A stretch of DNA of 33,886 bases. Source: an uncultured Dechloromonas sp. GTDB taxonomy: Bacteria > Pseudomonadota > Gammaproteobacteria > Burkholderiales > Rhodocyclaceae. Of this stretch, positions 20,768 through 28,382 are shown one piece after another. The notes beneath the pieces are model-generated. The model saw nothing but the letters and a program-made list of their open reading frames with translations. It searched no databases and was not told the DNA's origin. Location of the stretch: assembly GCF_945957265.1 (NCBI RefSeq), contig NZ_CAMFKO010000041.1, positions 1 through 33,886 of the forward strand, read 5' to 3'. The first letter of the stretch is position 1. Each line of letters starts with the position of its first letter. The translations under genes were made by a program, and so were the position numbers.

Positions 20768-20805
20768 GGGGTCGTCTCAGAAAACGGACAACAAAGCACG
20801 GTAAG
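20768..20805 (+). repeat. Tn21-type (Tn3-family) 38-bp terminal inverted repeat
   Basis: A 38-base sequence that opens GGGGTCGTCTCAGAAAAC and closes AAAGCACGGTAAG. It matches the known Tn21-subgroup terminal repeat at all but about three positions by memory. Orientation (GGGG on the left) means the transposon body extends to the right. Its left flank is the interrupted coiled-coil gene; the five bases AAGTT at 20763-20767 would be the target duplication. The matching right end is not seen in the window. Confidence 0.8.
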
Positions 20806-20821
20806 CAAACCGGCATTGCCC

Positions 20822-20850
20822 TTAAGCTGTAGTCACATTGCGACTACAAT
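20822..20850 (+). promoter_or_regulatory. Promoter with palindromic operator before the RelB-type gene
   Basis: A -10 box TACAAT is at 20845-20850, and a weak -35 box TTAAGC is at 20822-20827, 17 bases apart. Between and over them lies the palindrome GTAGTC-N7-GACTAC (20829-20847). Such placement is typical of an autoregulated antitoxin operator. Since no other clear promoter is seen before msrA, this one may also drive the genes downstream. Confidence 0.6.
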
Positions 20851-20881
20851 AGAGCCTCTGAAACCTTCAAGGGAAATGACC

Positions 20882-21166
20882 ATGAGCACCGCCGATACCT
20901 ATGTCCGCGCTCGCATCGACACCAGCACCAAGGAGCGTGCCGCTGATGCGCTCGAAGCAATGGGGTTGTCCATCTCTGACGCCATCCGCTTGCTGATGCT
21001 GCGCATTGCTGATGAGCGCCGGATGCCCTTCGATGTGAAAGCCCCTAACGCCACCACGCGCAAGGCCATTGCCGAACTTGAGGCTGGGAAAGGCAAGCGT
21101 TTCGCCAGCGTTGATGACCTGATGGCAGACTTGCATGCGGACCCGACTTCAGGTTCAATGCCTTGA
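20882..21166 (+). CDS. RelB/DinJ-type antitoxin, without toxin
   Basis: A 94-residue protein of the RelB/DinJ family. The N-terminal ribbon-helix-helix (about 5-50) reads YVRARIDTSTKERAADAL followed by GLSISDAIRLLMLRIADE, and the flexible C-terminal toxin-binding tail includes AIAELEAGKGKRFASVDDLMADLHAD. RelB proteins usually end about there, directly overlapping a RelE/ParE toxin gene; here the tail continues as PTSGSMP and stops, and msrA follows 24 bases later. The toxin is therefore lost at a junction near 21,143. AAGGGA lies at proper distance for the ATG at 20882; the ATG at 20876 is too close. It would still be able to repress its own promoter. Confidence 0.85.
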   Translation: MSTADTYVRARIDTSTKERAADALEAMGLSISDAIRLLMLRIADERRMPFDVKAPNATTRKAIAELEAGKGKRFASVDDLMADLHADPTSGSMP

Positions 21167-21190
21167 GGCAGAACTTTGAAGGAGATCACG

Positions 21191-21700
21191 ATGAACCCGA
21201 GCGAAAAAGCAGTCCTGGCCGGCGGTTGTTTCTGGGGCATGCAGGACCTGGTGCGCAAGCTGCCTGGCGTGTTGCGCACCCGTGTGGGCTACAGCGGCGG
21301 CGATGTGCCCAACGCCACCTACCGCAACCACGGCACCCACGCCGAGGCGTTGGAGGTGGAGTTCGACCCCACGCAGACGAGCTTTCGCGACCTGCTGGAG
21401 TTCTTCTTCCAGATCCACGATCCGAGCACCCCGGGGCGCCAGGGCAATGACCGCGGCAGTTCCTACCGGTCGGCCATTTTCTACACCTCGGACGAGCAGC
21501 TGGCCACGGCGCAGCAGACCATTGCCGATGTGAATGCCTCGGGTTTGTGGCCGGGCAAGGTGGTCACCGAGCTCGCGCCCGCGGGGCCGTTCTGGGAGGC
21601 CGAGCCCGAGCATCAGGACTACCTGGTCAAGCACCCCAACGGCTACACCTGCCACTACCCCCGTGCGGGCTGGAAGCTGCCGCGACGCGAGATCGGCTGA
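21191..21700 (+). CDS. msrA: Peptide methionine (S)-S-oxide reductase MsrA
   Basis: A 169-residue MsrA. Catalytic Cys13 sits in the signature GGCFWG, and the family blocks [29 protein letters not shown] and [11 protein letters not shown] follow. A further cysteine near the C terminus ([10 protein letters not shown]) may be the resolving residue. The enzyme reduces the S epimer of methionine sulfoxide in proteins and free methionine, recycling through thioredoxin. The ribosome site GAAGGAG is strong. It is the first gene of the redox island after the antitoxin and pairs with the MsrB domain encoded at 23848. Confidence 0.95.
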   Translation: MNPSEKAVLAGGCFWGMQDLVRKLPGVLRTRVGYSGGDVPNATYRNHGTHAEALEVEFDPTQTSFRDLLEFFFQIHDPSTPGRQGNDRGSSYRSAIFYTSDEQLATAQQTIADVNASGLWPGKVVTELAPAGPFWEAEPEHQDYLVKHPNGYTCHYPRAGWKLPRREIG

Positions 21701-21723
21701 CGGCCAACGCTCAAGAACGGTGG

Positions 21724-21770
21724 GGGTCGGCGCGCCAGTGGGCGGGCCGACCCGGTGTGTCTGTTTTTTT
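21724..21770 (+). terminator. Hairpin with T run between msrA and the thioredoxin-like gene
   Basis: GGGTCGGC (21724-21731) pairs with GCCGACCC (21746-21753), and an inner CGCC/GGCG (33-36 with 41-44 of the same block) closes a four-base loop AGTG. Seven T residues end at 21770. The T run starts about ten bases after the stem, so termination may be partial. It could be an attenuator that makes msrA more abundant than the genes downstream, or an old terminator left when the cluster was assembled. Confidence 0.6.
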
Positions 21771-21785
21771 CCTGAGGAGATGGTG

Positions 21786-22274
21786 ATGCAATCCCGGTGC
21801 ATTCAACAGGCGCCCGAGCTGCGGGTGCCGTGGTGGATCGACGGCGAAGGGCGCAGCATGGCACCGCTGAAGCTGTCCGATCTGGGCGACGGGTTCAAAG
21901 TGATCTTCTGCTTCCAGCACTGGTGTCCGGGCTGCCACAGCCATGGCTTTCCGACCCTGCAGAAGCTGATCAAGGCGTTGGGCGATCGCGGCTTCGCGTT
22001 TGCCGCGGTGCAGACCGTGTTCGAGGGCGCCGAGTCCAACACCTTCGAGCGCCTGCGCGAGACGCAGTTGCGCTACGGCTTGAACATTCCGTTCGGACAC
22101 GACCCTGCGATCGGACGCGCGTCGTCGCTCATGGCGGACTACGGGACGCGCGGCACGCCGTGGTTTTTGGTGATCGATCCGCTGGACGAGGTGCTCTACA
22201 GCGACTTCGAGCTCGACGAGCGGCAGCTGATCGGGGCGTTCGGCGCTTCGAACGATGGTCTCAAGGCGGCCTGA
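21786..22274 (+). CDS. Cytosolic thioredoxin-like protein with a CPGC active site
   Basis: A 162-residue protein of thioredoxin fold in the TlpA/AhpC-TSA group. The active site CPGC is at 47-50 (FCFQHWCPGCHSHGFP), and the cis-proline loop GTPWF lies near 120. No signal peptide or membrane segment is seen, so it acts in the cytosol. It is paralogous to the N-terminal half of the protein encoded at 23848: both share FCFQ..CPGCH, AVQTVFE, and GIPFGHD-type segments. GAGGA lies seven bases before the ATG at 21786; the ATG at 21780 overlaps the ribosome site. It likely reduces MsrA or other thiol enzymes of the island. Confidence 0.8.
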   Translation: MQSRCIQQAPELRVPWWIDGEGRSMAPLKLSDLGDGFKVIFCFQHWCPGCHSHGFPTLQKLIKALGDRGFAFAAVQTVFEGAESNTFERLRETQLRYGLNIPFGHDPAIGRASSLMADYGTRGTPWFLVIDPLDEVLYSDFELDERQLIGAFGASNDGLKAA

Positions 22275-22278
22275 AGTC

Positions 22279-23811
22279 ATGCGTGCGTCCACACCAAAGG
22301 CCGTGTCGGAGCCGAAGACGCCGGGGACGGGCCCGGCGTTTCGGCTGCCGTTTGACAACAGCTTCTTCCGGGACATGCAGGGGTTCTATGTGCCTTGGAA
22401 GCCCGAGCCGTCCCCGGCCCCGGCCTGGGTGCAGTTCAACGACGCCCTGGCGCTGGAGCTGGGGCTGGAGCCGGCGACGCTGAAGTCTGCGACCGGTCTG
22501 GCGTGGCTGTCCGGCGTGGAAATGCCGGCTGAGGCGGCGCCGCTGGCGCAGGCCTACGCGGGACACCAGTTCGGCCAGTTCTCGCCACACTTGGGGGATG
22601 GCCGCGCCTTGCTGCTCGGGGAACTCATCGACACGGCAGGACAGCGTCGGGACCTGGCCCTCAAGGGGTCGGGCCGTACGCCGTTTTCGCGCCGTGGCGA
22701 TGGCAAGGCGGCACTGGGCCCGGCGCTGCGCGAGTACCTCATGGGCGAGGCCATGCACGCGTTGGGCATTCCCACGACGCGTGCGCTGGCGGTGATCCGG
22801 ACCGGTGAGCGGGTGAACCGCGAGGGCTCGCCCCCCGGGGCGATCTTGGTGCGCGTGGCGGCCAGCCACTTGCGGGTGGGCACTTTTGAGTTCTTCGCGG
22901 CGCGGGAGGAGGAGGTGATGCTTCGGCGGCTGCTCGACTATGCCGTGGCGCGGCATGACCCCGCCCTCGCCAAGCTTTCCGACAAGCCCATTCCGATGCT
23001 GGAGGCCGTCTGTGAGCGGCAGGCGCAGCTGATTGCACGCTGGATGGGCGTGGGCTTCATCCACGGGGTGATGAACACCGACAACATGAGCATTTCGGGC
23101 GAGACCATCGACTATGGTCCGTGTGCGTTCATGGAGGGTTTCGATCCGGCCACGGTGTTCAGCTCGATCGACCGTCAGGGGCGATATGCCTACGGCCAGC
23201 AGCCGGCCATGGCGCAATGGAACCTGGCCCGTCTGGCCGAAGCGTTGCTGCCGGTTCTGGACGCCCGCGATATCGACGTCGTGGAACGGGTGGAACAGGT
23301 GGTGGCCGGGTTTGCCGTGCGCTTTGACCGGCATTGGACCGGGCAGCTGCGCGCCAAGCTGGGCTTGGCCGCTGAAGAGCCGGACGACCGCGCCCTGGCG
23401 GACGACTTCCTGCAGCTGCTGCAGCGGGAAAAGGTGGACTTCACGCTGGCGTTCCGCCTCCTGTCCGACGCCATCACGGGGCCGGATGCCGCACTGCACG
23501 ACCTGTTCGGACGGGAGCGCCCGGCGCTCTCGGACTGGCTGGCGCGCTGGCGCCAGCGCATGGCCCGGGAGGGAAGGACCTTGCAGGACTGCGCCGCAAC
23601 GGCGTGGTCGGTCAATCCCTTCGTGATCCCGCGCAATCACCAGGTGGAGGCGGCGCTGTCGAGTGCCGTGGACGAGGCCGACCTCGGTCCGTTCGAGCGC
23701 CTGCTGGCGGTGCTGGGGCGGCCGTACGAGACGGTGGAGTCCGCGCGGCCATTCACGCTGCCGGCCTCGCCCGAAGTGGCCGCAGCCCACCGCACCTTCT
23801 GCGGCACCTGA
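22279..23811 (+). CDS. selO: Protein adenylyltransferase SelO (YdiU)
   Basis: A pseudokinase-fold AMPylase of 510 residues. Family features are the N-terminal PFDNSFFRDMQGFYVPW, the glycine loop AYAGHQFGQFSPHLGDGRALLLGE, LALKGSGRTPFSRRGDGKAALGP, and the metal-binding GFIHGVMNTDNMSISGETIDYGPCAF. SelO transfers AMP from ATP to Ser, Thr or Tyr of redox proteins and is linked to glutathionylation and oxidative stress. The C-terminal FCGT holds a cysteine that replaces the selenocysteine of eukaryotic SelO and can form a regulatory disulfide. The start at 22279 lies four bases after the preceding stop; a longer reading to 22255 overlaps it. Its presence in an msr cluster fits the redox role. Confidence 0.95.
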   Translation: MRASTPKAVSEPKTPGTGPAFRLPFDNSFFRDMQGFYVPWKPEPSPAPAWVQFNDALALELGLEPATLKSATGLAWLSGVEMPAEAAPLAQAYAGHQFGQFSPHLGDGRALLLGELIDTAGQRRDLALKGSGRTPFSRRGDGKAALGPALREYLMGEAMHALGIPTTRALAVIRTGERVNREGSPPGAILVRVAASHLRVGTFEFFAAREEEVMLRRLLDYAVARHDPALAKLSDKPIPMLEAVCERQAQLIARWMGVGFIHGVMNTDNMSISGETIDYGPCAFMEGFDPATVFSSIDRQGRYAYGQQPAMAQWNLARLAEALLPVLDARDIDVVERVEQVVAGFAVRFDRHWTGQLRAKLGLAAEEPDDRALADDFLQLLQREKVDFTLAFRLLSDAITGPDAALHDLFGRERPALSDWLARWRQRMAREGRTLQDCAATAWSVNPFVIPRNHQVEAALSSAVDEADLGPFERLLAVLGRPYETVESARPFTLPASPEVAAAHRTFCGT

Positions 23812-23847
23812 TTGGGGTACCCAACGATTTCTGAAAGGAGACTTCGC

Positions 23848-24819
23848 ATGACCACAACGAAACAGGAACCCGGTGTCCTTGGCGAAGCGGCCGCTCCCCT
23901 GGGTGTGACCCGGTGGGTGGACGCGTCGGGCCAGGCGCTGGAACACTTCGACCTGGACCGCATGCCCGGCCGGTTCAAGCTCATCTTCTGTTTTCAGGAC
24001 GCCTGCCCGGGGTGCCATGCGACCGGCTTTCCGGCGCTTGCCCGGGTGGTCGACGCGTTTCGGGGGAGCGACTTCGTCGGGTTCGCCGCAGTCCAGACCG
24101 TGTTCGAGGACTTCGGTTCGAACACCTGGGAGCGCATGCTGGCCAATCACTCCCGCTACGCGCTGGGCATTCCCTTCGGGCACGACGCCGGTGACGAACA
24201 GGACGGCGCGGGTTCGGAGCTGATGCGCCGCTACCGCAACGGCGGCACACCCTGGTTCATCCTGATCGATCCCGATGGCAGAGTGGTCTACAACCATTTC
24301 CGAATCGACGCCGACAAGCTCGTCACCTTTCTCAAGCGGCTGGAAAACGAACCGGCGGCACCGGAGCCTGGGCCCGACATGTTGACTTGGAAAGGAGTGA
24401 TTCAACTGGTGGAAACGGGCAACCCGACGCCACCGCGCCGAGTTGAGCGCAGCGAAGCCGAGTGGGCCCAACAGCTGACGCCCGAGCAGTTCCGAATCAC
24501 GCGGCTCAAGGGCACCGAACGGGCGCACAGCTCCTCGATGTGTACGCTGTTTTCGCCCGGGATCTACCGGTGCGTGTGCTGCGGCACTGAACTATTCGAT
24601 GCGTCGACCAAATATGACAGCCGCAGCGGCTGGCCCAGCTTCACGCAGGCCATTGCCCCGGGTCTGGTGGGCTATCACGGAGACAACAGCCACGGCATGG
24701 TGCGGGTGGAGACGACGTGCAACGTCTGCGACGCCCACCTGGGTCACGTGTTTCCCGACGGACCCAAGCCCAGCGGTCTGCGCTACTGCATCAACGCCCT
24801 GGCACTGGAGAAAGCATGA
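23848..24819 (+). CDS. Thioredoxin-like / MsrB fusion
   Basis: A 323-residue two-domain protein. Residues 1-170 form a thioredoxin-like domain with CPGC at 53-56 and cis-Pro in GGTPWF near 134, a close paralogue of the protein encoded at 21786. Residues about 195-323 form a methionine (R)-S-oxide reductase domain: zinc cysteines in CVCCG (242, 245) and CNVCDAHLGHVFPDG (291, 294), and catalytic Cys314 in RYCIN. The enzyme should reduce the R epimer of methionine sulfoxide, with the fused domain as its own electron donor. A strong GAAAGGAG site precedes the ATG. The stop overlaps the next start (ATGA). Confidence 0.92.
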   Translation: MTTTKQEPGVLGEAAAPLGVTRWVDASGQALEHFDLDRMPGRFKLIFCFQDACPGCHATGFPALARVVDAFRGSDFVGFAAVQTVFEDFGSNTWERMLANHSRYALGIPFGHDAGDEQDGAGSELMRRYRNGGTPWFILIDPDGRVVYNHFRIDADKLVTFLKRLENEPAAPEPGPDMLTWKGVIQLVETGNPTPPRRVERSEAEWAQQLTPEQFRITRLKGTERAHSSSMCTLFSPGIYRCVCCGTELFDASTKYDSRSGWPSFTQAIAPGLVGYHGDNSHGMVRVETTCNVCDAHLGHVFPDGPKPSGLRYCINALALEKA

Positions 24820-26036
24820 GCAGCGAAAAGGTAGGCTTCGCTGGCAGCAGCCAGGGTCTGCTGGTGGGTGTCTTGGAACGCCCGGACCATGCACCGTTAC
24901 AAGCCCTGGCGGTGTTTGCCCACTGCTTTACCTGCGGAAAGAACTCTCTCGCCGCGACCCGCATCAGCCGGGCGCTGGCTCAGCAGGGCATCGCCACGCT
25001 GCGCTTTGATTTCACCGGTCTGGGCGAGAGCGAAGGCGACTTCGGGCGCGGTGGCTTTTCGTCCAGCGTGGCGGACATTGTGGCGGCGGTGCACTGGATG
25101 CAGAGCACGATCGGCATGCCTGCACTGTTGGTCGGACACAGCCTGGGGGGGACGGCGGCCATCGCGGCGGCTGCCCGCCTCGACGGCATACGGGCGGTTT
25201 GCACGCTGGGCGCACCCGCGACGGCCGACCATGTGCTTCGTCACTTCGGTCCGACCAAGTCCGAAGAGGATGGGCAGATCCAGGTCGACCTGGGCGGCCG
25301 GGCGTTCAGGATCGCGCCGGCCTTCATTGAAGAGCTCCAGGCCCAAGCCCACGAGAACCCGGTCAAGGGGCTTCGCGCGGCCTTGCTGGTTATGCACGCG
25401 CCAAGTGACGCGGTGGTGGACATCGGCGAGGCACAGGACCTGTTCAAGGCGGCCAGACATCCTAAGAGTTTCATCAGCCTGGACGATGCGGACCATCTGC
25501 TCACGCGCCCGGCCGATGCGCAGTATGCGGCTGACCTGATTGGCGCCTGGGCCTCGCGGTTTCTGCCGATGCGAGCCGAGCGAAACGATGCGCCGTCGGA
25601 CCTTCGTGCGGGCGAGGTGTGGGTGGGGGAGCACGATCACGCCTTCTGGCGATCGATGCGAGCAGGTCCGCACCACCTCGACGCCGATGAGCCCAAGGAA
25701 GTGGGTGGTGGCGAACGCGGGCCCGATCCTTATGAACTTCTGCTGATGTCGCTGGGCGCCTGCACGTCCATGACATTGCGCCAGTACGCCAAGCGAAAAG
25801 GCTATGCGCTCAAGGATGTCCAGGTCAGGTTGCGTCATGAGCGCGCGCACGCGACCGATTGCCAGGAGTGCGGGGATCGCTCGGGACAGGTTGACCACGT
25901 CACGCGGCAGCTCCTGCTGAGCGGACCGTTGAGTGAAAGCCAGCGACAGGACCTGTTGCGCATCGCCGATCGTTGCCCCGTGCATCGAACGCTGGAGAAC
26001 CATCCGGTGATCACCACCACACTGATTCGGGACTGA
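24816..26036 (+). CDS. Alpha/beta-hydrolase / OsmC peroxidase fusion
   Basis: A 406-residue bifunctional protein. The first half (1-250) is an alpha/beta hydrolase with nucleophile Ser109 in GHSLGG, a likely acid Asp198 and base His227 (DADHLL); LRFDFTGLGESEGDF is typical of the family found fused to OsmC. The second half (about 265-406) is an OsmC/Ohr-like domain with the two catalytic cysteines 316 (GACTSMTLR) and 387 (RCPVHRTLEN). OsmC enzymes reduce organic hydroperoxides; the hydrolase may release a lipid peroxide or ester for the second domain. It overlaps the preceding gene by four bases. Confidence 0.92.
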   Translation: MSSEKVGFAGSSQGLLVGVLERPDHAPLQALAVFAHCFTCGKNSLAATRISRALAQQGIATLRFDFTGLGESEGDFGRGGFSSSVADIVAAVHWMQSTIGMPALLVGHSLGGTAAIAAAARLDGIRAVCTLGAPATADHVLRHFGPTKSEEDGQIQVDLGGRAFRIAPAFIEELQAQAHENPVKGLRAALLVMHAPSDAVVDIGEAQDLFKAARHPKSFISLDDADHLLTRPADAQYAADLIGAWASRFLPMRAERNDAPSDLRAGEVWVGEHDHAFWRSMRAGPHHLDADEPKEVGGGERGPDPYELLLMSLGACTSMTLRQYAKRKGYALKDVQVRLRHERAHATDCQECGDRSGQVDHVTRQLLLSGPLSESQRQDLLRIADRCPVHRTLENHPVITTTLIRD

Positions 26037-26068
26037 TCCCAACCACACACAAACGAAGGAGACGGAGC

Positions 26069-26350
26069 ATGAGAGCCATCTGGAAAGGCACCACCATCGC
26101 TGAGAGCGATGACATCGTGGAAGTTGAAGGCAACGCCTATTTCCCACACGACGCGTTGCGCCCGGAACATTTCAAACCAAGCGATACGCACACCACCTGT
26201 CCATGGAAGGGGCGGGCCAGCTACTACGACGTCGTGGTCGGCGAAGACGTGAACGCTGACGCGGCGTGGTACTACCCGTCGCCCAAGGCTGGTGCGGAGG
26301 CGGTGACCGGCAGGGTGGCGTTCTGGCGCGGTGTCGAGGTGCGGCCATGA
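26069..26350 (+). CDS. DUF427 family protein
   Basis: A 93-residue protein of the DUF427 family, recognised by MRAIWKGTTIAESDD, EGNAYFPHDAL, HTTCPWKGRASYYDV, and AAWYYPSPKAGAEAVTGRVAFWRGVEV. The family forms a small beta-rich fold with unknown function and is often found near oxidative or stress genes. The start is set by the family's N terminus and GAAGGAG-type upstream bases. It has one cysteine in the conserved CPWKG motif. Its stop overlaps the start of the flavoprotein gene (ATGA). Confidence 0.9.
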   Translation: MRAIWKGTTIAESDDIVEVEGNAYFPHDALRPEHFKPSDTHTTCPWKGRASYYDVVVGEDVNADAAWYYPSPKAGAEAVTGRVAFWRGVEVRP

Positions 26351-27756
26351 GCGGGGAACAGAGGTTCGACGCGATCGTGATCGGAGCCGGTCAGGCCGGT
26401 CCCTTTCTGGGCGCGACACTCGTTGCCCGGGGTATGAAGGTGGCGCTCATCGAGGAGCGTGACCTGGGTGGTACCTGTGTCAATCGGGGCTGCACCCCAA
26501 CCAAGACCCTACGCAAGTCGGCTCGTGTGGCTCACATGGCGCGCCGGGCCAGCGAATTCGGTGTGCAAACCGGGTCGGTCCAGGTCAACTTCAGGGCAGC
26601 GATGGAGCGCATGCAACGCCGGGTGGAGGAGGCTCGCTCTGGCCTGCAGGCCTGGCTGGGCCAGTTGGAAGGACTCACCATCATCAAGGCGCGCGGTCGC
26701 CTGGCGGGCCGTGAAGGCGAACAGTTCGTGGTGCTGGCCGGCGAGCATCAGCTGGTGGCGCCCAAGGTGGTGCTGAACACCGGCACACGTCCCTTTGTTC
26801 CGCCGGTGCCTGGGCTGGACGAGCTGCCGTTCCTGGACAACGAACGGCTGTTGGCGCTGCGTGAATTACCGTCCAGGCTGGTGATCATCGGCGGTGGATA
26901 CATCAGCCTGGAGATGGCTCAGATCTTTCGGCGGCTGGGAAGTGAGGTTGCCATTCTGGAAACAGGGCCCCGCCTCACGGCCCGCGAGGACGAGGACATT
27001 GCAGCCGCTGTGACCGGAATGCTGACAGCGGAAGGCATCGAAGTGAACACCGGCGTGCGCATTGAGCGGGTCGGCAAGGCGGACAACGACGCTGGCGTGC
27101 GGGTGCAGTTGGCTGGTGGCCGCAGCGTGGATGGCAGCCACCTGCTGGTGGCCACCGGGCGAATACCGAACACCGACTGTCTGGGCCTGGAAACGGTGGG
27201 CCTGGAGGTCAGTGCGCGAGGCTACCTGGTCACCAACGACCGGCTCGAAACCGCGGTTCCCGGCATCTGGGCGCTGGGTGACATCAATCAGCGCGGGGCC
27301 TTTACCCACACCAGCTACCACGATCAGGACATCGTGGCGGAGAACCTGGCCGGAGGGCAACGCAGCGCCGCCGCGCGCGTCGGCATTTATGCCATGTTTA
27401 CCGATCCTCCGCTGGCCCACGTCGGTCTTTATGAGGCCGACGCGCGAAAACTCGTGACCGAAGGGCGACGCATTTCCCAGGCGGTTCACGCCATGAAGGA
27501 CGTCAGTCGCGCGAAGGAAGAAGGCGAAACCGTGGGCAAGATCAAGCTCCTCATCGATGAGGACAGTGGTCATTTCCTCGGAGCGACCATGCTCGGGATC
27601 CAGTCGGACGAGATCATTCAGGCGATCGGTCTGGTGATGGCCAGTGGCGGCACCTGGAAGTTGGTCCGGGATGCATTGCCCGTTCACCCGACGGTCACCG
27701 AGTTCCTGCCCACCATCATTGATCGACGCAAGCCCTTGACCGCAAGTTCTGGGTGA
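26347..27756 (+). CDS. MerA-like pyridine nucleotide-disulfide oxidoreductase
   Basis: A 469-residue flavoprotein. FAD-binding GAGQAGPFLGATLV is near residue 13, the redox-active disulfide is Cys44 and Cys49 (GGTCVNRGC), the NAD(P)-binding GGGYISLEMAQIF is near 182, and the dimer-domain motif HPTVTEFLPT is near 450. It lacks both the N-terminal heavy-metal domain and the C-terminal Cys pair of true mercuric reductase, so mercury reduction is unlikely. The active disulfide suggests reduction of a low-molecular-weight or protein disulfide, which could feed the thioredoxin-like and Msr proteins of the island. It overlaps the DUF427 gene by four bases. Confidence 0.9.
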   Translation: MSGEQRFDAIVIGAGQAGPFLGATLVARGMKVALIEERDLGGTCVNRGCTPTKTLRKSARVAHMARRASEFGVQTGSVQVNFRAAMERMQRRVEEARSGLQAWLGQLEGLTIIKARGRLAGREGEQFVVLAGEHQLVAPKVVLNTGTRPFVPPVPGLDELPFLDNERLLALRELPSRLVIIGGGYISLEMAQIFRRLGSEVAILETGPRLTAREDEDIAAAVTGMLTAEGIEVNTGVRIERVGKADNDAGVRVQLAGGRSVDGSHLLVATGRIPNTDCLGLETVGLEVSARGYLVTNDRLETAVPGIWALGDINQRGAFTHTSYHDQDIVAENLAGGQRSAAARVGIYAMFTDPPLAHVGLYEADARKLVTEGRRISQAVHAMKDVSRAKEEGETVGKIKLLIDEDSGHFLGATMLGIQSDEIIQAIGLVMASGGTWKLVRDALPVHPTVTEFLPTIIDRRKPLTASSG

Positions 27757-27773
27757 GCCGGAGGACCCACACC

Positions 27774-28382
27774 ATGCCCATCAACCGCTCATTCAGCGGC
27801 CGCAATCGCGATGTCCACAACCACGGCGGTCGACTTCCGCCAGGACAGTCCCTGACGGAAGGTTTTCCCGTGCTGACTGCGGGCCCCACCCCAAAAGCCT
27901 TGGCGCTTGGCGATTGGCGCTTGACCTTGAAGGTCGGTGTGCGGCCGGTTCGCGTTTGGACCTGGAGCGAATTCCAGGCCCTGCCCCAGACCGAGCAGGT
28001 GGTCGATATCCATTGCGTTACCACCTGGTCGAAATTCGACACCCGCTGGCGCGGTGTGACGTTGGACACCTTGTTGCAGGCGGCCGGACTGGAAGCGCCC
28101 ACGCCTTGGGTGTTGGCGCATTCTCAGGACGGCTACTCCACCAACGTGCCGTTGGCCGATCTGACACAAGGGCGCGCAATGATCGCAACGCACTACGACG
28201 ACCGACCGCTCGCGCCCGAGCACGGGGGACCGGCACGCCTGTTGGTGCCGCATCTCTACTTCTGGAAGTCGGCCAAGTGGGTCAATGCGCTGCAGTTCAA
28301 CGAGCGCGACGAGGCCGGGTTCTGGGAACTGCGGGGCTATCACATGCGAGGCGACCCTTTCAAGGAAGAGCGCTATGGATGA
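27774..28382 (+). CDS. Cytosolic sulfite-oxidase-fold molybdopterin oxidoreductase
   Basis: A 202-residue protein with the sulfite-oxidase molybdopterin fold. The molybdenum ligand Cys81 lies in DIHCVTTWSKFDTRWRGV, and the cofactor-binding segments AHSQDGYSTNVPLADL, PLAPEHGGPARLLVPHLYFWKSAKWV follow. MsrP (YedY), a relative, is exported by the Tat pathway and reduces methionine sulfoxide with a membrane haem partner. Here there is no signal peptide and the partner is a soluble flavoprotein encoded by the next, overlapping gene. The ATG at 27774 follows GGAGG; an in-frame GTG at 27753 is possible. Substrate: a sulfoxide or another S/N-oxide is likely by context, not shown. Confidence 0.85.
   Translation: MPINRSFSGRNRDVHNHGGRLPPGQSLTEGFPVLTAGPTPKALALGDWRLTLKVGVRPVRVWTWSEFQALPQTEQVVDIHCVTTWSKFDTRWRGVTLDTLLQAAGLEAPTPWVLAHSQDGYSTNVPLADLTQGRAMIATHYDDRPLAPEHGGPARLLVPHLYFWKSAKWVNALQFNERDEAGFWELRGYHMRGDPFKEERYG

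Noticed and set aside
20424..20816. A complete coiled-coil gene starting within the transposon end
   Set aside because: The first residues of that reading are encoded by the terminal repeat itself, so the frame is a chance extension of a truncated gene.
26347..27756. Mercuric reductase and therefore a mer operon
   Set aside because: The C-terminal cysteine pair and the N-terminal metal-binding domain of MerA are missing and no merR, merT or merP is nearby.
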